Assembly (NCBI GenBank): GCA_013215055.1
Contig: JABSRQ010000008.1
Location: forward strand, 119,742 to 183,741
From: Pseudomonadales bacterium
GTDB lineage: Bacteria; Pseudomonadota; Gammaproteobacteria; Pseudomonadales; DT-91
Direction of reading: 5' to 3'
DNA: 64,000 nt
A program made the position numbers and the translations under genes. The notes under the pieces were generated by a model. It was given only the letters and a program-made list of their open reading frames with translations. It was not told the DNA's origin and did no database searches. Shown here one piece after another: positions 38,314 through 47,985 of this stretch; within the stretch, counting starts at the first letter, position 1, and each line of letters starts with the position of its first letter.

Positions 38314-41300
38314 CTATTGAATAAGCGCTGAGTAAGGATCGGCATCGGCGGTATCGATAACGCCATCACCATCGGTATCTACCGGCAGTAAGATATCATC
38401 TAACCATACAGTATCATTTCCTGCTGATGTACCACCATCTTTACTGTACACCCACTCGAAACGATGTATGCCAGCAGTTACATCGAAGGTGGCGGAAGTA
38501 TTCCACTGGCTTTCACCACTGAGACGCACCTGCTCGACACCATCGATATAGAAAACCAAAGCATCCCAATCTTGTTCTGTGCTGGTTTTATAGCGGAATG
38601 AAACTGGCCCGGCACCTGTGGTTATTTGCAGGCCTAAGCTGGCATTTTGATTATCGTTTAAACGATCTTTAACACGCATGGCGTAATTACCACTGCTGAC
38701 ATCATCACTGACTACTTCCCAGTTATTGGTGGTATTACGCCAATAGGGTGGAATTCGGCCCCATTCAAAACCTTCTTTGCCTAGCTCAGAGATAACCCCA
38801 TCCAATAACCAGGCTAAGGCCATGGGCTCTGATGTACTTTCTCTAGTGCCGTTGCCTAGCTGACCATAACTATTATTGCCAAGGGCGAAGCTTTCACCAT
38901 TAGTGTTTGCGAAGAAAGTAGATCTATCACCTGCGGCAAATAATTGCACGGTTTCATCTGTTAATAACATTGGGGTATAAACATAATAATCATTGCTAAA
39001 TAAAGCACCGCTATATCCATATCCCATACCATAAAGCTGGCCAGAGCTATTCACTAACAGAGTATGGTAATAAGAGGTATCAATCGCCTGCACATTTTCA
39101 ACTGCTTCAATCAGTACAGGTACAGTTCGGTTGATAGTTGTAGCATCACCAAGATTTCCATATTCATTGTTCCCCCATGCATATAGTTGGCCTGTATTTG
39201 TAATAGCAAAACTTTGGTTTGCACCTGCTTCTATCGTGCGAATATCGCTGATCTTACTGACTTTCATCGGCGTAGAACCCGTATTATCCACATTGCCTAA
39301 CTGGCCAAAATAGTTAGAGGCGTTATAACTGTAAGCCCAAACATCACCATTACCGTCTAGGGCTAACAAGTGGCCGGAACCTGCACTTATCTGGTTGATA
39401 TTGCTTAATCCGGCTATCGTAGAAACTGTGCCTGATGATGAAACTCTAGATACGGTTTTATCTGTATTTATCACATAAGTAGAATAATTATCTGCAGTTA
39501 TCGCCAAAACACCTGATAAGCCAGTTACTTGAACTGGTGTGGTTGTACCCTTGCCCCATGCCCAAACAGTGCCATCATTACTGGCAAGTGCTACAGCAAA
39601 GTCATTACCCAGCACAATATCCGAGATTAACGGTAAGCTCGTTACAAGGCCCGGTACATTATCAATAGGATTAACGATACCTAATTGGCCCTGACTATTG
39701 CTCCCCCAAGTATAAACCGTGCCATCATCAAATAAGGCGGCGGAAAAATCCGCTCCATTCTGAGAGCTTTCAATTTTGGTTAATTTAGCGGGGGCATCTT
39801 CGACTATATGAATGAAAATTTCACCACTATCGGTGGTCACACCGTCATCGGCGGTATAGGCTAAACGTAACCAACCTAGGCGGTCGTTTGTTGCGGTATA
39901 GGAGAATGTACCGTCTTGATTATCGACCAGAGTGCCTGAGACCGGTAAGTCTGTAATACTCGATGTAACAGTTTGTTGAACGCTAGTATCGTTAGCTGTA
40001 GGGTTAAACGTAATGGTTTGCCCTTGCGCTACAGTGATGATGTCTTCTTTCGTCGTTAGGTTTATGACTGTAGGGTCTGTACCATCAAGGAATTCCTGTA
40101 AGTCGCTACGGCCATCACCATCACAGTCACTTAATTCATAGAGATAGCAGTAAGTAGGATAATTATCATATTGATTTTCCCATTTATCCGCCATGCCATC
40201 ATTATCGCTATCTTTTTGATAACGTGAATCGTTAGGGAATGCATCGGATAAATCGGCCACACCATCACCATCGGTATCAAGAGCTGGCATCGTACCTGCC
40301 AAGAACTCTTCTGCATCGCTTACACTATCACCGTCACTGTCCTGTGAACCGTCAGATATTGTTAAGCTACCGAAGTGTTCCAACTCCCAATTATCCGGCA
40401 AATCGTCATTGTCATTATCGCTATGGTAACGCGAATCATTGGGGGCAATATCAACACCATCGGCAATGTTGTCACTATCACTATCGGTATTGGTAGGGCT
40501 AGTGCCTTTTAAGAATTCATCGATATCGCTTAGACCATCACCATCAAAGTCACTTACCGCATCCACAGACGTTAAAGAGTTGAAGTACAGATTCTCCCAT
40601 TCATCTGCAATGCCATCGTTGTCTGAATCCGTCTGAGCCATGGCATTATCGGGGAATAGGTCGTCGCTATTTAATACACCATCGCCATCTCGATCTGCAG
40701 GTACAATGCCAACTAAACTGCTTAATGCATCCAGATAAACCATAGGCGCTACGGCATCATAGGAGTAATTGCTATATGTAATAGTAATAACTTGCTGGCC
40801 GGCAGAAATTGACAAATTCAGAGGGTATGAATCCCAGCTGTCTGCAATATAATCATATTGGTAGTTAGATTGGCCGTTTGAGCTGGATATTTGTAATTCA
40901 TGCTCCCAATAATTATTACCGGCCTCAAAATAATTAGGCACTTCCATCGTGCCTGCTTGTGCATTGACAGTGAAAGACACTTGAGCTGTTTGCCCTGGGA
41001 GCAGAGCCTCGGCCAATGTTAATGCATAACTACCTTCATAGCTTTTGGCATTGGTAACAACCCAATTAACATCGCCACTATTGACCCAACCTGCAGGTAG
41101 GCTTCCATCTTCAAAGCTGGTGTTAAAATCATTGATAGGCGTGTTGTTTTGGAAAGCATAAAGATCACTTACGCCATTATTATCATAATCACTGCTAGCA
41201 TCGGCCATGGTGAGTGATTCAAAATTATTCATCTCCCATTCATCACCCAGGCCATCGCTGTCGCTGTCGGTGCTGGCTTCGGCGTTATCCGGGAATGCAT

Positions 41301-43080
41301 CGGAGGAATTGGCTATACCGTCTAAATCCCTGTCACCTTCTACAACCTTGTAAGAAAATGTTTCTTGTATAGATTCGGCTCCAAGAATTGAAATATCAAA
41401 TGTGCCCTGAGTGCCAATTTTGTCTACACCGGGCTTACCGGTAATCACAATATTGCCCATGTTATAATAATACGGTGGCGCATAGGCCCCATACTGGGAT
41501 TCAACTGACATCCAAGCGGGATGGTTCTCTAATACGACATTATCAATATAGTTAGGCGTGTTATATACCACTTCAGCATTGTCTTGCTCAGCATAAAGCA
41601 CCAGAGCATCATCATTATTGATTTGCATGGAGGTAGAGCCTGGATTAAAAATCAGCTCGGTTCCTGGATAATGGGAGGTGTGGATACTGAAAGAGATACT
41701 TTCATTAATTTCGAAATCTGTATCGCCTAAGATATCAACAGAAATTTGTTTGCTGGTTTCTCCTGGGGCAAAGATTAAGTTTCCAGAAGTTTCTGTGCTA
41801 TTCCAATCACTGCCAAAGGTCGCACTATATGAAGAGAGTTCATAAGAAAGCGTTAAGGTTTCTGTCGCAGTCGTTGACAACGAGATAGTAAAACTGGCTG
41901 TTTGGAAGCCTGAATCGCCTTCGGTAATGCTATCAGCAGATAATTGAATGGCAATGCCATCTTTAATTTCAATGGTGAGCTCATCGGTGGCGATTAACTC
42001 TCCATCAGTAGCACTCGCTTTGATGACAAAACTGCTGCCTACTGAATCCGGTGCAGTTCCAATTAATTGCAGATTATCATTGGAAATTTGGTTTACTTGT
42101 AACCAATCGGGTTTTTCAGTGATAGAGATTTGAGTAGCGTCTCCCCAGACATAGTCTCCTTCAAGGTTTTTATATTGATCATCATCATAACTAGAAAAAT
42201 TAATCGTATATTCGCCACCTGCAATGGCCTCTAGATTTCCATTATTATAGATCTTGGGTGGAGAGTTTTCGTAGCAGCTGTACGAGGCGCTAGTCACTTC
42301 AGCCGCATCTAAAACATTGTTGAGGTTGACATCAATGCCCACCTGATTTCTATAGCCGCCATGCAGGCAGTTATCACCTGCTTGCTCAGCAAAACTTTCT
42401 ATGAGTAAATTCTCAATGCCAGTCACACTGCCGTCAGCACCATCGTTTCCAATAAGACCTTCTTGACCATTACAAACATAACTGGTTGATTGAATTTCAT
42501 CGGCTGATAGCAGGGTATCTGAATTTTTATCCAAGCCTGCATCAATTTTAATGCCGCCAGTGGAACAGTTTACGCCAGCACTTTCAGCAGATGTGTTGAC
42601 TAAGGAACTGAGCCCTCCTGCAGAGGTTAATACAGCATTACAAATGCTCTCAGTTTGTGTGACCTCTGTTACTGCCAGTTGATTATCACCATCAAGATCT
42701 TGGCCTATAGATACGAGTTTTCCGCCTTCAGAACATTCTGACAAAGGCGCGTCAGTCACTGTAATTAAGCTTCCGCCAGCACCAGTTGAGTTACTGCCAT
42801 GACAAACGACTTCAGTTCGATTGGCATCAATTTCAGCATCATCTAATACACCGTTGCCGTTGCTATCGATGCCCATTTCAATTTGAACCCCACCATTTGG
42901 GCATTTTTCATTGGGATCAATACTGCGCATACGCACACTGGAGTCGGCTATATATTCATTACTTGAAATACCGTTGGCAGTCTTATCGGCAGGATCTCCA
43001 TCACTGCCTCCGCTGCTACAAGCGGCTAAGATTAAAGAGGCGCTACTCGCAAGAAGCAGCTTACTAACAGAAAAGGTCAT
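38314..43080 (-). CDS. giant modular surface lipoprotein (Calx-beta, TSP3, RCC1 repeats)
   Basis: The 1588-residue protein begins with lipobox LILAAC. In order it has: four modules of the C..GG..G.D.N...LD..E..C type (about 48-280); a cadherin-like stretch; a Calx-beta domain (about 383-480); many thrombospondin type-3 calcium repeats such as DTDGDGVADLSDAFPND (about 580-1000); a short Ig-like domain; about six RCC1 propeller blades (about 1100-1420, e.g. TWGSNSQGQLG); and a jelly-roll domain ending in one more calcium repeat. It should be a calcium-stabilised cell-surface adhesin or polymer-binding protein. RCC1 blades are uncommon in such proteins. It is monocistronic, divergent from a TonB-dependent receptor. 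Confidence 0.88.
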   Translation of the reverse strand: MTFSVSKLLLASSASLILAACSSGGSDGDPADKTANGISSNEYIADSSVRMRSIDPNEKCPNGGVQIEMGIDSNGNGVLDDAEIDANRTEVVCHGSNSTGAGGSLITVTDAPLSECSEGGKLVSIGQDLDGDNQLAVTEVTQTESICNAVLTSAGGLSSLVNTSAESAGVNCSTGGIKIDAGLDKNSDTLLSADEIQSTSYVCNGQEGLIGNDGADGSVTGIENLLIESFAEQAGDNCLHGGYRNQVGIDVNLNNVLDAAEVTSASYSCYENSPPKIYNNGNLEAIAGGEYTINFSSYDDDQYKNLEGDYVWGDATQISITEKPDWLQVNQISNDNLQLIGTAPDSVGSSFVIKASATDGELIATDELTIEIKDGIAIQLSADSITEGDSGFQTASFTISLSTTATETLTLSYELSSYSATFGSDWNSTETSGNLIFAPGETSKQISVDILGDTDFEINESISFSIHTSHYPGTELIFNPGSTSMQINNDDALVLYAEQDNAEVVYNTPNYIDNVVLENHPAWMSVESQYGAYAPPYYYNMGNIVITGKPGVDKIGTQGTFDISILGAESIQETFSYKVVEGDRDLDGIANSSDAFPDNAEASTDSDSDGLGDEWEMNNFESLTMADASSDYDNNGVSDLYAFQNNTPINDFNTSFEDGSLPAGWVNSGDVNWVVTNAKSYEGSYALTLAEALLPGQTAQVSFTVNAQAGTMEVPNYFEAGNNYWEHELQISSSNGQSNYQYDYIADSWDSYPLNLSISAGQQVITITYSNYSYDAVAPMVYLDALSSLVGIVPADRDGDGVLNSDDLFPDNAMAQTDSDNDGIADEWENLYFNSLTSVDAVSDFDGDGLSDIDEFLKGTSPTNTDSDSDNIADGVDIAPNDSRYHSDNDNDDLPDNWELEHFGSLTISDGSQDSDGDSVSDAEEFLAGTMPALDTDGDGVADLSDAFPNDSRYQKDSDNDGMADKWENQYDNYPTYCYLYELSDCDGDGRSDLQEFLDGTDPTVINLTTKEDIITVAQGQTITFNPTANDTSVQQTVTSSITDLPVSGTLVDNQDGTFSYTATNDRLGWLRLAYTADDGVTTDSGEIFIHIVEDAPAKLTKIESSQNGADFSAALFDDGTVYTWGSNSQGQLGIVNPIDNVPGLVTSLPLISDIVLGNDFAVALASNDGTVWAWGKGTTTPVQVTGLSGVLAITADNYSTYVINTDKTVSRVSSSGTVSTIAGLSNINQISAGSGHLLALDGNGDVWAYSYNASNYFGQLGNVDNTGSTPMKVSKISDIRTIEAGANQSFAITNTGQLYAWGNNEYGNLGDATTINRTVPVLIEAVENVQAIDTSYYHTLLVNSSGQLYGMGYGYSGALFSNDYYVYTPMLLTDETVQLFAAGDRSTFFANTNGESFALGNNSYGQLGNGTRESTSEPMALAWLLDGVISELGKEGFEWGRIPPYWRNTTNNWEVVSDDVSSGNYAMRVKDRLNDNQNASLGLQITTGAGPVSFRYKTSTEQDWDALVFYIDGVEQVRLSGESQWNTSATFDVTAGIHRFEWVYSKDGGTSAGNDTVWLDDILLPVDTDGDGVIDTADADPYSALIQ

Positions 43081-43455
43081 TTAACATCCTTATTAATATT
43101 ATTGAAAACCAGCAGTACACACACTGCCACTTTACCCATCTATGGGATTATTCATGACGGGGGCGCCAAGAAAAAATATGATGAAAATCAAATACATCAA
43201 ACATGTTTTTGCAGGTGGCGAACTATAGCAAAAGTGTTTTTTTATGTATATTGGTTATTCTTTGCTTAAAAACTATTTACTTTTGATTTTTATATTTCCA
43301 GCGCGTTTTTTGCGAAAAGGAAGTCGGGTGCATTTTTTTTGGGGGCGCGGATATTTTTACATTATTTTGTTCATCATTCTAAACGTATATGTTTTCCTCC
43401 TTCCTTAGATTGCACGTTATTAGCAACTCTTGGCTACACTGAATATAATGTCACT
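43081..43455. other. divergent intergenic region
   Basis: About 375 bases separate the surface lipoprotein and the TonB-dependent receptor and must hold promoters for both. A TATAAT box lies at 43444-43449 on the plus strand with a weak TTAGCA element 18 bases before it. No gene or RNA is supported. Confidence 0.5.
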
Positions 43456-45537
43456 ATGCAAACGTCATTCATGTATATGCCTGATAAATCCGCATGCCTT
43501 TTATTATTCCTGCTTTTATTACCCCTGCTACCGTTATGGGCGGGCACACCACTCGCTGAAGAAGTGTTTAGCTTGTCTTTAGAAGAGTTGTTAAACATTG
43601 AGATCAGTGTGGCGAGTCGTAACGAGACGGCCGCCTTTGAGAATCCGGCTGCGGTGTATGTGATTACACAGGCCGATATTCGAGCCTCTGGCTTGCGCAG
43701 TATTCCTGAACTTCTGCGTATGGTGCCGGGTTTACATGTCTCGCGTTTTTCTGGTGGCCAGTGGGAGGTCAGTTCTAGGAATAAAACCCGGCGTTTCAGC
43801 GGATATCTTTTGGTGGCTATCGATGGCAGGGCAGTACATAACCCGTTATTTGGCGGGGTATTCTGGGATATGCAAAATACACCGTTGGCGGATATCGAAA
43901 GAATCGAAATCGTGCGTGGCCCGGGTGCTACAACCTGGGGCAGCAATGCGGTGAATGGGGTGATCAATATCATCACCAAGAGCAGCGTCGATACGCAGGA
44001 TACGTATATCTCTGCGGGTGTGGGCGATAATGATATTCAGCAGGATGTATTTTTACGTCATGGTTTCTTGTTTAATGATATGCATGGTCGTGTGTATCTG
44101 AGCCAAAAAAAATACAACTCGGGCCTGATTCCTCCATCAACAAGCAATGACGATGCGCCTTTATCACCGCCCTTTGATGCCTTTAATCAGGGCGCCGACG
44201 CCGGTGATAACGGTGTTATTACGCAGGCAGGATTTCGTGTAGATAAAGAATTAAATCAATATAACTGGACCATTCAGGGCGATATCTATCAGGGGGGAAC
44301 CGGTGAATATGATGGCAGCGCGGATGATAGACAGGTGCATTATGATGATATTCATGGTTTTAATTTTCTGAGTAAATGGCAGGTATTTGGCAGTGATTTT
44401 AGTCAAACGAGGATACAGGTTTACATCGATGAATTTGGCAGAAAAAATAAGCGCTTCTATGCACTGATGGATCAATTCTCTTTTGATGTACGAACCGTCG
44501 ATATTGATATTCAGCATCATTTCCCCAGCGGGCATCATCAGTGGGCATTAGGACTGGGTTATCGATATATGCAAATGCAGACTGAAATACAGGGTTTGGT
44601 AAATCAATCAGGCATATTGATAAACCCTGCGGGTGAAGACGATCATCTACCCTCCGCTTTTATACAAGATTCCATCGCCTTAATGCCTAATAAATTACAG
44701 CTGATCATGGGCATAAAAGCTGAAATAAATGATTATAGCGGCAGTGAATTTCAGCCTAGCATCAGAATGTTATGGTCTATCAATAGCTATCAAAATGTAT
44801 GGATGGCGTATAGCCTGGCGAATAAATCGCCGGTATTGCTGGATGATGAGATTTATGCTGATAACCCGGATTTAAGTGCCTTGGATAATGATGAAGCCGC
44901 GTGTGTGGCGGCGGGACAAATTCATCGCTTTGGCTGGCTGATCTTACCCGAAGCTGGCTGTGTGCAAAATGAAAGTATTCATGCCGATAGCCAAAAAGTG
45001 CGCAGCACCGAGCTGGGATATCGCTGGCAGGGTGAAAACCGTTCCATTGATATAGCCTTATTCTATGATGATTACGAGGTTCAGGAGTTTATTGTTGATA
45101 CCTTTGTCGACAAACTCTATGGAGCTGAGTTTTCTTTAAATTATCATATCAACGACAGCTGGCAGGGTTTATTCAATTACACCCGCCATCAGGGCAAAGA
45201 TTTTAATTTTTTCTCCGCCGAAGATTTTACAAAAACGACCACCGACATTTCAAAAAACACACTGTATCTTCGCCTGTCTTATCATCCGCTTGAACATTGG
45301 CTGATTTACAGCAATCTCTATTATGTGGATGATATCGACGGCCCTGTGCCTGCGTATACGCGTCTTGATCTTCAGCTGCAGTGGCTGCCAAACCCTTCAT
45401 TAACGGTCAGTTTAAACGGTACAAACTTATTGGATGACAGCCATATCGAAGAAAATGTGCAGTTATTCAGTATTATCCCCACCGAGATACAGCGCGGTTA
45501 TTTCCTCAGTTTTAGTTACGATTTTGCTTTTCAGTAA
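43456..45537 (+). CDS. TonB-dependent outer-membrane receptor
   Basis: The protein (693 residues from the ATG at 43456) has a signal peptide, then FSLSLEELLNIEISVAS, an N-terminal signature of a group of TonB-dependent receptors. A plug domain (VYVITQADIRASG, IERIEIVRGPGATTWGSNAVNGVINIITK) and a 22-strand barrel ending in Phe-Ala-Phe-Gln follow. Ligand is unknown: vitamin B12-, siderophore- and sugar-type receptors all share this form. An upstream GTG (43339) would add 39 unlikely residues. Confidence 0.9.
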   Translation: MQTSFMYMPDKSACLLLFLLLLPLLPLWAGTPLAEEVFSLSLEELLNIEISVASRNETAAFENPAAVYVITQADIRASGLRSIPELLRMVPGLHVSRFSGGQWEVSSRNKTRRFSGYLLVAIDGRAVHNPLFGGVFWDMQNTPLADIERIEIVRGPGATTWGSNAVNGVINIITKSSVDTQDTYISAGVGDNDIQQDVFLRHGFLFNDMHGRVYLSQKKYNSGLIPPSTSNDDAPLSPPFDAFNQGADAGDNGVITQAGFRVDKELNQYNWTIQGDIYQGGTGEYDGSADDRQVHYDDIHGFNFLSKWQVFGSDFSQTRIQVYIDEFGRKNKRFYALMDQFSFDVRTVDIDIQHHFPSGHHQWALGLGYRYMQMQTEIQGLVNQSGILINPAGEDDHLPSAFIQDSIALMPNKLQLIMGIKAEINDYSGSEFQPSIRMLWSINSYQNVWMAYSLANKSPVLLDDEIYADNPDLSALDNDEAACVAAGQIHRFGWLILPEAGCVQNESIHADSQKVRSTELGYRWQGENRSIDIALFYDDYEVQEFIVDTFVDKLYGAEFSLNYHINDSWQGLFNYTRHQGKDFNFFSAEDFTKTTTDISKNTLYLRLSYHPLEHWLIYSNLYYVDDIDGPVPAYTRLDLQLQWLPNPSLTVSLNGTNLLDDSHIEENVQLFSIIPTEIQRGYFLSFSYDFAFQ

Positions 45538-45594
45538 ATTACTCAAGGCCTGAAACCGTTTAGCGAAGCTGCAGACGCCCTCTGCTAAAAAGCG

Positions 45595-45600
45595 TATAAT
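45595..45600 (+). promoter_or_regulatory. candidate -10 box for lipA (first copy)
   Basis: A perfect TATAAT lies 46 bases before the first lipA start codon, after the end of the TonB receptor gene. The -35 region is poor, so this is only a candidate. Confidence 0.35.
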
Positions 45601-45646
45601 CGCCAACAGTGATTGTTAAAGCGCCGTGGGCGAATGGGTATGTTGT

Positions 45647-46654
45647 ATGAGTGAACAGAATCAAATTCCTGTGGTAAATATTGATCCTGTGGTCAGTGGT
45701 TCCAAGTTCACCAATGAAAATGGCGTGACAGCCATTAAAAATGGCATCAAAAACAATAGCCAAGCGGGCAAAAAACGCCTGTCTAAACCTTCCTGGTTAC
45801 GTATCAAGGCGCAAAGTGGCGCGGTTTACGATAACGTTAAATCCATCGTACATGAACATAAACTCAGCACCGTCTGTGAAGAGGCCATGTGCCCGAATAT
45901 CAGTGAATGCTGGAATTCCGGCACCGCAACCATCATGTTGATGGGTGATACCTGCACCCGTGCCTGTCGATTCTGTGCGGTGAATACCGGCAATCCCAAC
46001 GGTTGGTTAGACCCTGATGAAGCTGAAAATACCGCGGCCTCTGTGAAACTGATGGGACTGAAATACTTGGTATTAACCTCGGTTAACCGTGATGATATTG
46101 CCGATGGTGGCGCAGGGCATTATGCGGCGGTGGTCAAAAGAGTAAAAGAGGCCAACCCCGATATCGACGTTGAGGCATTAACCCCCGACTTTCAAGGTGT
46201 CAGCGACGACATCAAAACCGTGGTTGATAGTGGTATCGCGGTATTTGCGCAAAATATAGAGACCGTTAAGCGTTTAACCCACCCAGTACGTGATCCCAGA
46301 GCCGGTTATGAGCAAACTTTAGAGGTTCTGGCTTTTGCCAAACAACATAATCCCAAGGTGTTGACCAAGACCAGCCTGATGTTGGGGTTAGGGGAAACGG
46401 AAGAAGAAATTATTCAATGTATGGATGATTTACGGGTCAGAAATGTGGATGTCTTAACATTGGGCCAATATCTGCAGCCTACGGCGAATCATCTGCCTAT
46501 AGAGCGCTATGTCACCCCCGAAGAGTTTGAAAAATATCGCCAATGGGGGCTGGATAGAGGTTTTCTGGAGGTGGTCTCTGGGGCTTTTGTTCGTTCAAGC
46601 TACCGTGCCGAGCAGGTGCTGCAGAAAAACAATGTCGGTTTACATACGCCTTAA
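45647..46654 (+). CDS. lipA: lipoyl synthase, first paralogue
   Basis: Lipoyl synthase inserts two sulfurs into protein-bound octanoyl using radical SAM chemistry. This 335-residue copy has the auxiliary cluster Cys set ([12 protein letters not shown]), the radical SAM set (CTRACRFC) and the RSSY motif near the end, so it should be active. It differs from the second copy, for instance [18 protein letters not shown] where the other has a HGRP motif, and it lacks the long Lys-rich N-terminus. It therefore looks like a separate LipA lineage rather than a recent duplication. The ATG at 45647 is preferred to the GTG at 45626. Confidence 0.92.
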   Translation: MSEQNQIPVVNIDPVVSGSKFTNENGVTAIKNGIKNNSQAGKKRLSKPSWLRIKAQSGAVYDNVKSIVHEHKLSTVCEEAMCPNISECWNSGTATIMLMGDTCTRACRFCAVNTGNPNGWLDPDEAENTAASVKLMGLKYLVLTSVNRDDIADGGAGHYAAVVKRVKEANPDIDVEALTPDFQGVSDDIKTVVDSGIAVFAQNIETVKRLTHPVRDPRAGYEQTLEVLAFAKQHNPKVLTKTSLMLGLGETEEEIIQCMDDLRVRNVDVLTLGQYLQPTANHLPIERYVTPEEFEKYRQWGLDRGFLEVVSGAFVRSSYRAEQVLQKNNVGLHTP

Positions 46655-46738
46655 TAGTGTGAAAACAGCTTCCGCTTCTGCTCGAAAAACACCCGTTTTT
46701 AGCGTATAGTGCGCGGGTATTTTTCAGTGTTGAAGACC

Positions 46739-47752
46739 ATGTCAGATTTAGATTCAAGCTCTTTGGCAAATCCAGCCAAGAACGCAAATAAAAAAGCGCC
46801 CAAGAAAGTGATTGCCGGTGAGAAATTACGGGGTGCCGACAAGCTCGCGCGTATTCCTGTGAAGGTGATCCCAACCACCGAACTACCCAGAAAACCTGCC
46901 TGGATTCGGGTGAAGCTGCCTATGTCGCCTGAGATGAATCGGGTTAAAAAAATCCTGCGTAAACGTAAATTAGCCAGTGTCTGTGAAGAAGCCCAGTGCC
47001 CGAATCTGGGTGAATGTTTCAGCGCTGGCACCGCGACGTTTATGATTATGGGAGAAATCTGCACCCGTCGTTGTCCGTTCTGCGATGTGGCTCATGGCCG
47101 CCCTCTGGCACTGAATCAAGACGAACCTCGTGAGTTGGCTGAGGCCTGTGAAGAGATGGGCCTGAAATACGTGGTGGTTACCTCGGTGGACAGGGATGAC
47201 TTACGTGATGGCGGTGCCGCTCATTTTGCTGAATGTATTCGTGAAATGCGCAAACATAGCCCTTCTATGTATATAGAAGTGTTGGTGCCTGATTTCCGTG
47301 GCCGTATGGATGTGGCATTGGATATTCTGGCAGAAGATGCGCCGGATGTGTTTAATCACAATTTGGAATCGGTGCCTAGCCTGTATAAAAAGATTCGCCC
47401 GGGTTCTGATTATCAGTGGTCTTTGGATATTTTGAAAAACTACAAAAAACGCTGTCCCGATGTGTTAACCAAATCCGGCTTGATGCTGGGCTTAGGTGAA
47501 ACCAAGGAGGAAGTGGTGCAGGTGATGGAAGACATGCGTGCGCATGATATAGATATGATTACCCTTGGCCAGTATTTACAGCCTAGCCTTGAGCATCTGC
47601 CGGTAGATCGATTTGTACACCCTGATGAATTTGATGCCTTAGCTAAAATTGCCGAAGACTTAGGTTTTACCTCTGTAGCCAGCGGCCCGTTAGTGCGTTC
47701 CAGCTACCACGCCGATAAACAAGTGGATATCAGTCGTTTAAAAGAGCGCTAA
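46739..47752 (+). CDS. lipA: lipoyl synthase, second paralogue (gammaproteobacterial type)
   Basis: This 337-residue copy is the standard gammaproteobacterial LipA. A Lys/Ala-rich N-terminal extension precedes [16 protein letters not shown], the radical SAM motif [15 protein letters not shown], and the C-terminal RSSYHAD. It starts 84 bases after the first copy, behind its own possible -10 box (TATAGT near 46704). It probably serves the same octanoyl-protein substrate made by LipB. Two complete lipA genes side by side are unusual. Confidence 0.95.
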   Translation: MSDLDSSSLANPAKNANKKAPKKVIAGEKLRGADKLARIPVKVIPTTELPRKPAWIRVKLPMSPEMNRVKKILRKRKLASVCEEAQCPNLGECFSAGTATFMIMGEICTRRCPFCDVAHGRPLALNQDEPRELAEACEEMGLKYVVVTSVDRDDLRDGGAAHFAECIREMRKHSPSMYIEVLVPDFRGRMDVALDILAEDAPDVFNHNLESVPSLYKKIRPGSDYQWSLDILKNYKKRCPDVLTKSGLMLGLGETKEEVVQVMEDMRAHDIDMITLGQYLQPSLEHLPVDRFVHPDEFDALAKIAEDLGFTSVASGPLVRSSYHADKQVDISRLKER

Positions 47753-47761
47753 GCGCTCTTT
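47741..47761 (+). terminator. hairpin at the end of lipA
   Basis: AAAGAGCGC and GCGCTCTTT pair around the TAA that is part of the lipA stop region. The downstream run is not T-rich, so this is a weak terminator candidate. Confidence 0.45.
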
Positions 47762-47985
47762 AAGTGCGTGTATTGTTATTGCCAGCAAAGACTGATGGCA
47801 TTGCTTTCTTTATGCTAGCGAACTTCCGTTAATATGGGCACTTAAATGTACCGATGCTTTAGATATTAACAGTCGAATTTCCCCTTGGGCTAGGCTCTAA
47901 TGAAAACCTGACTATCCCAAGGTTAATGGCTGTTTTGTATCAACTCAGACTGTTGGTGTATATCAGAAATGAATAAATGCAATAT

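Noticed and set aside
40239..40636. Plus-strand His/Ser-rich frames within the giant lipoprotein gene
   Set aside because: They are antisense shadows of calcium-repeat codons.
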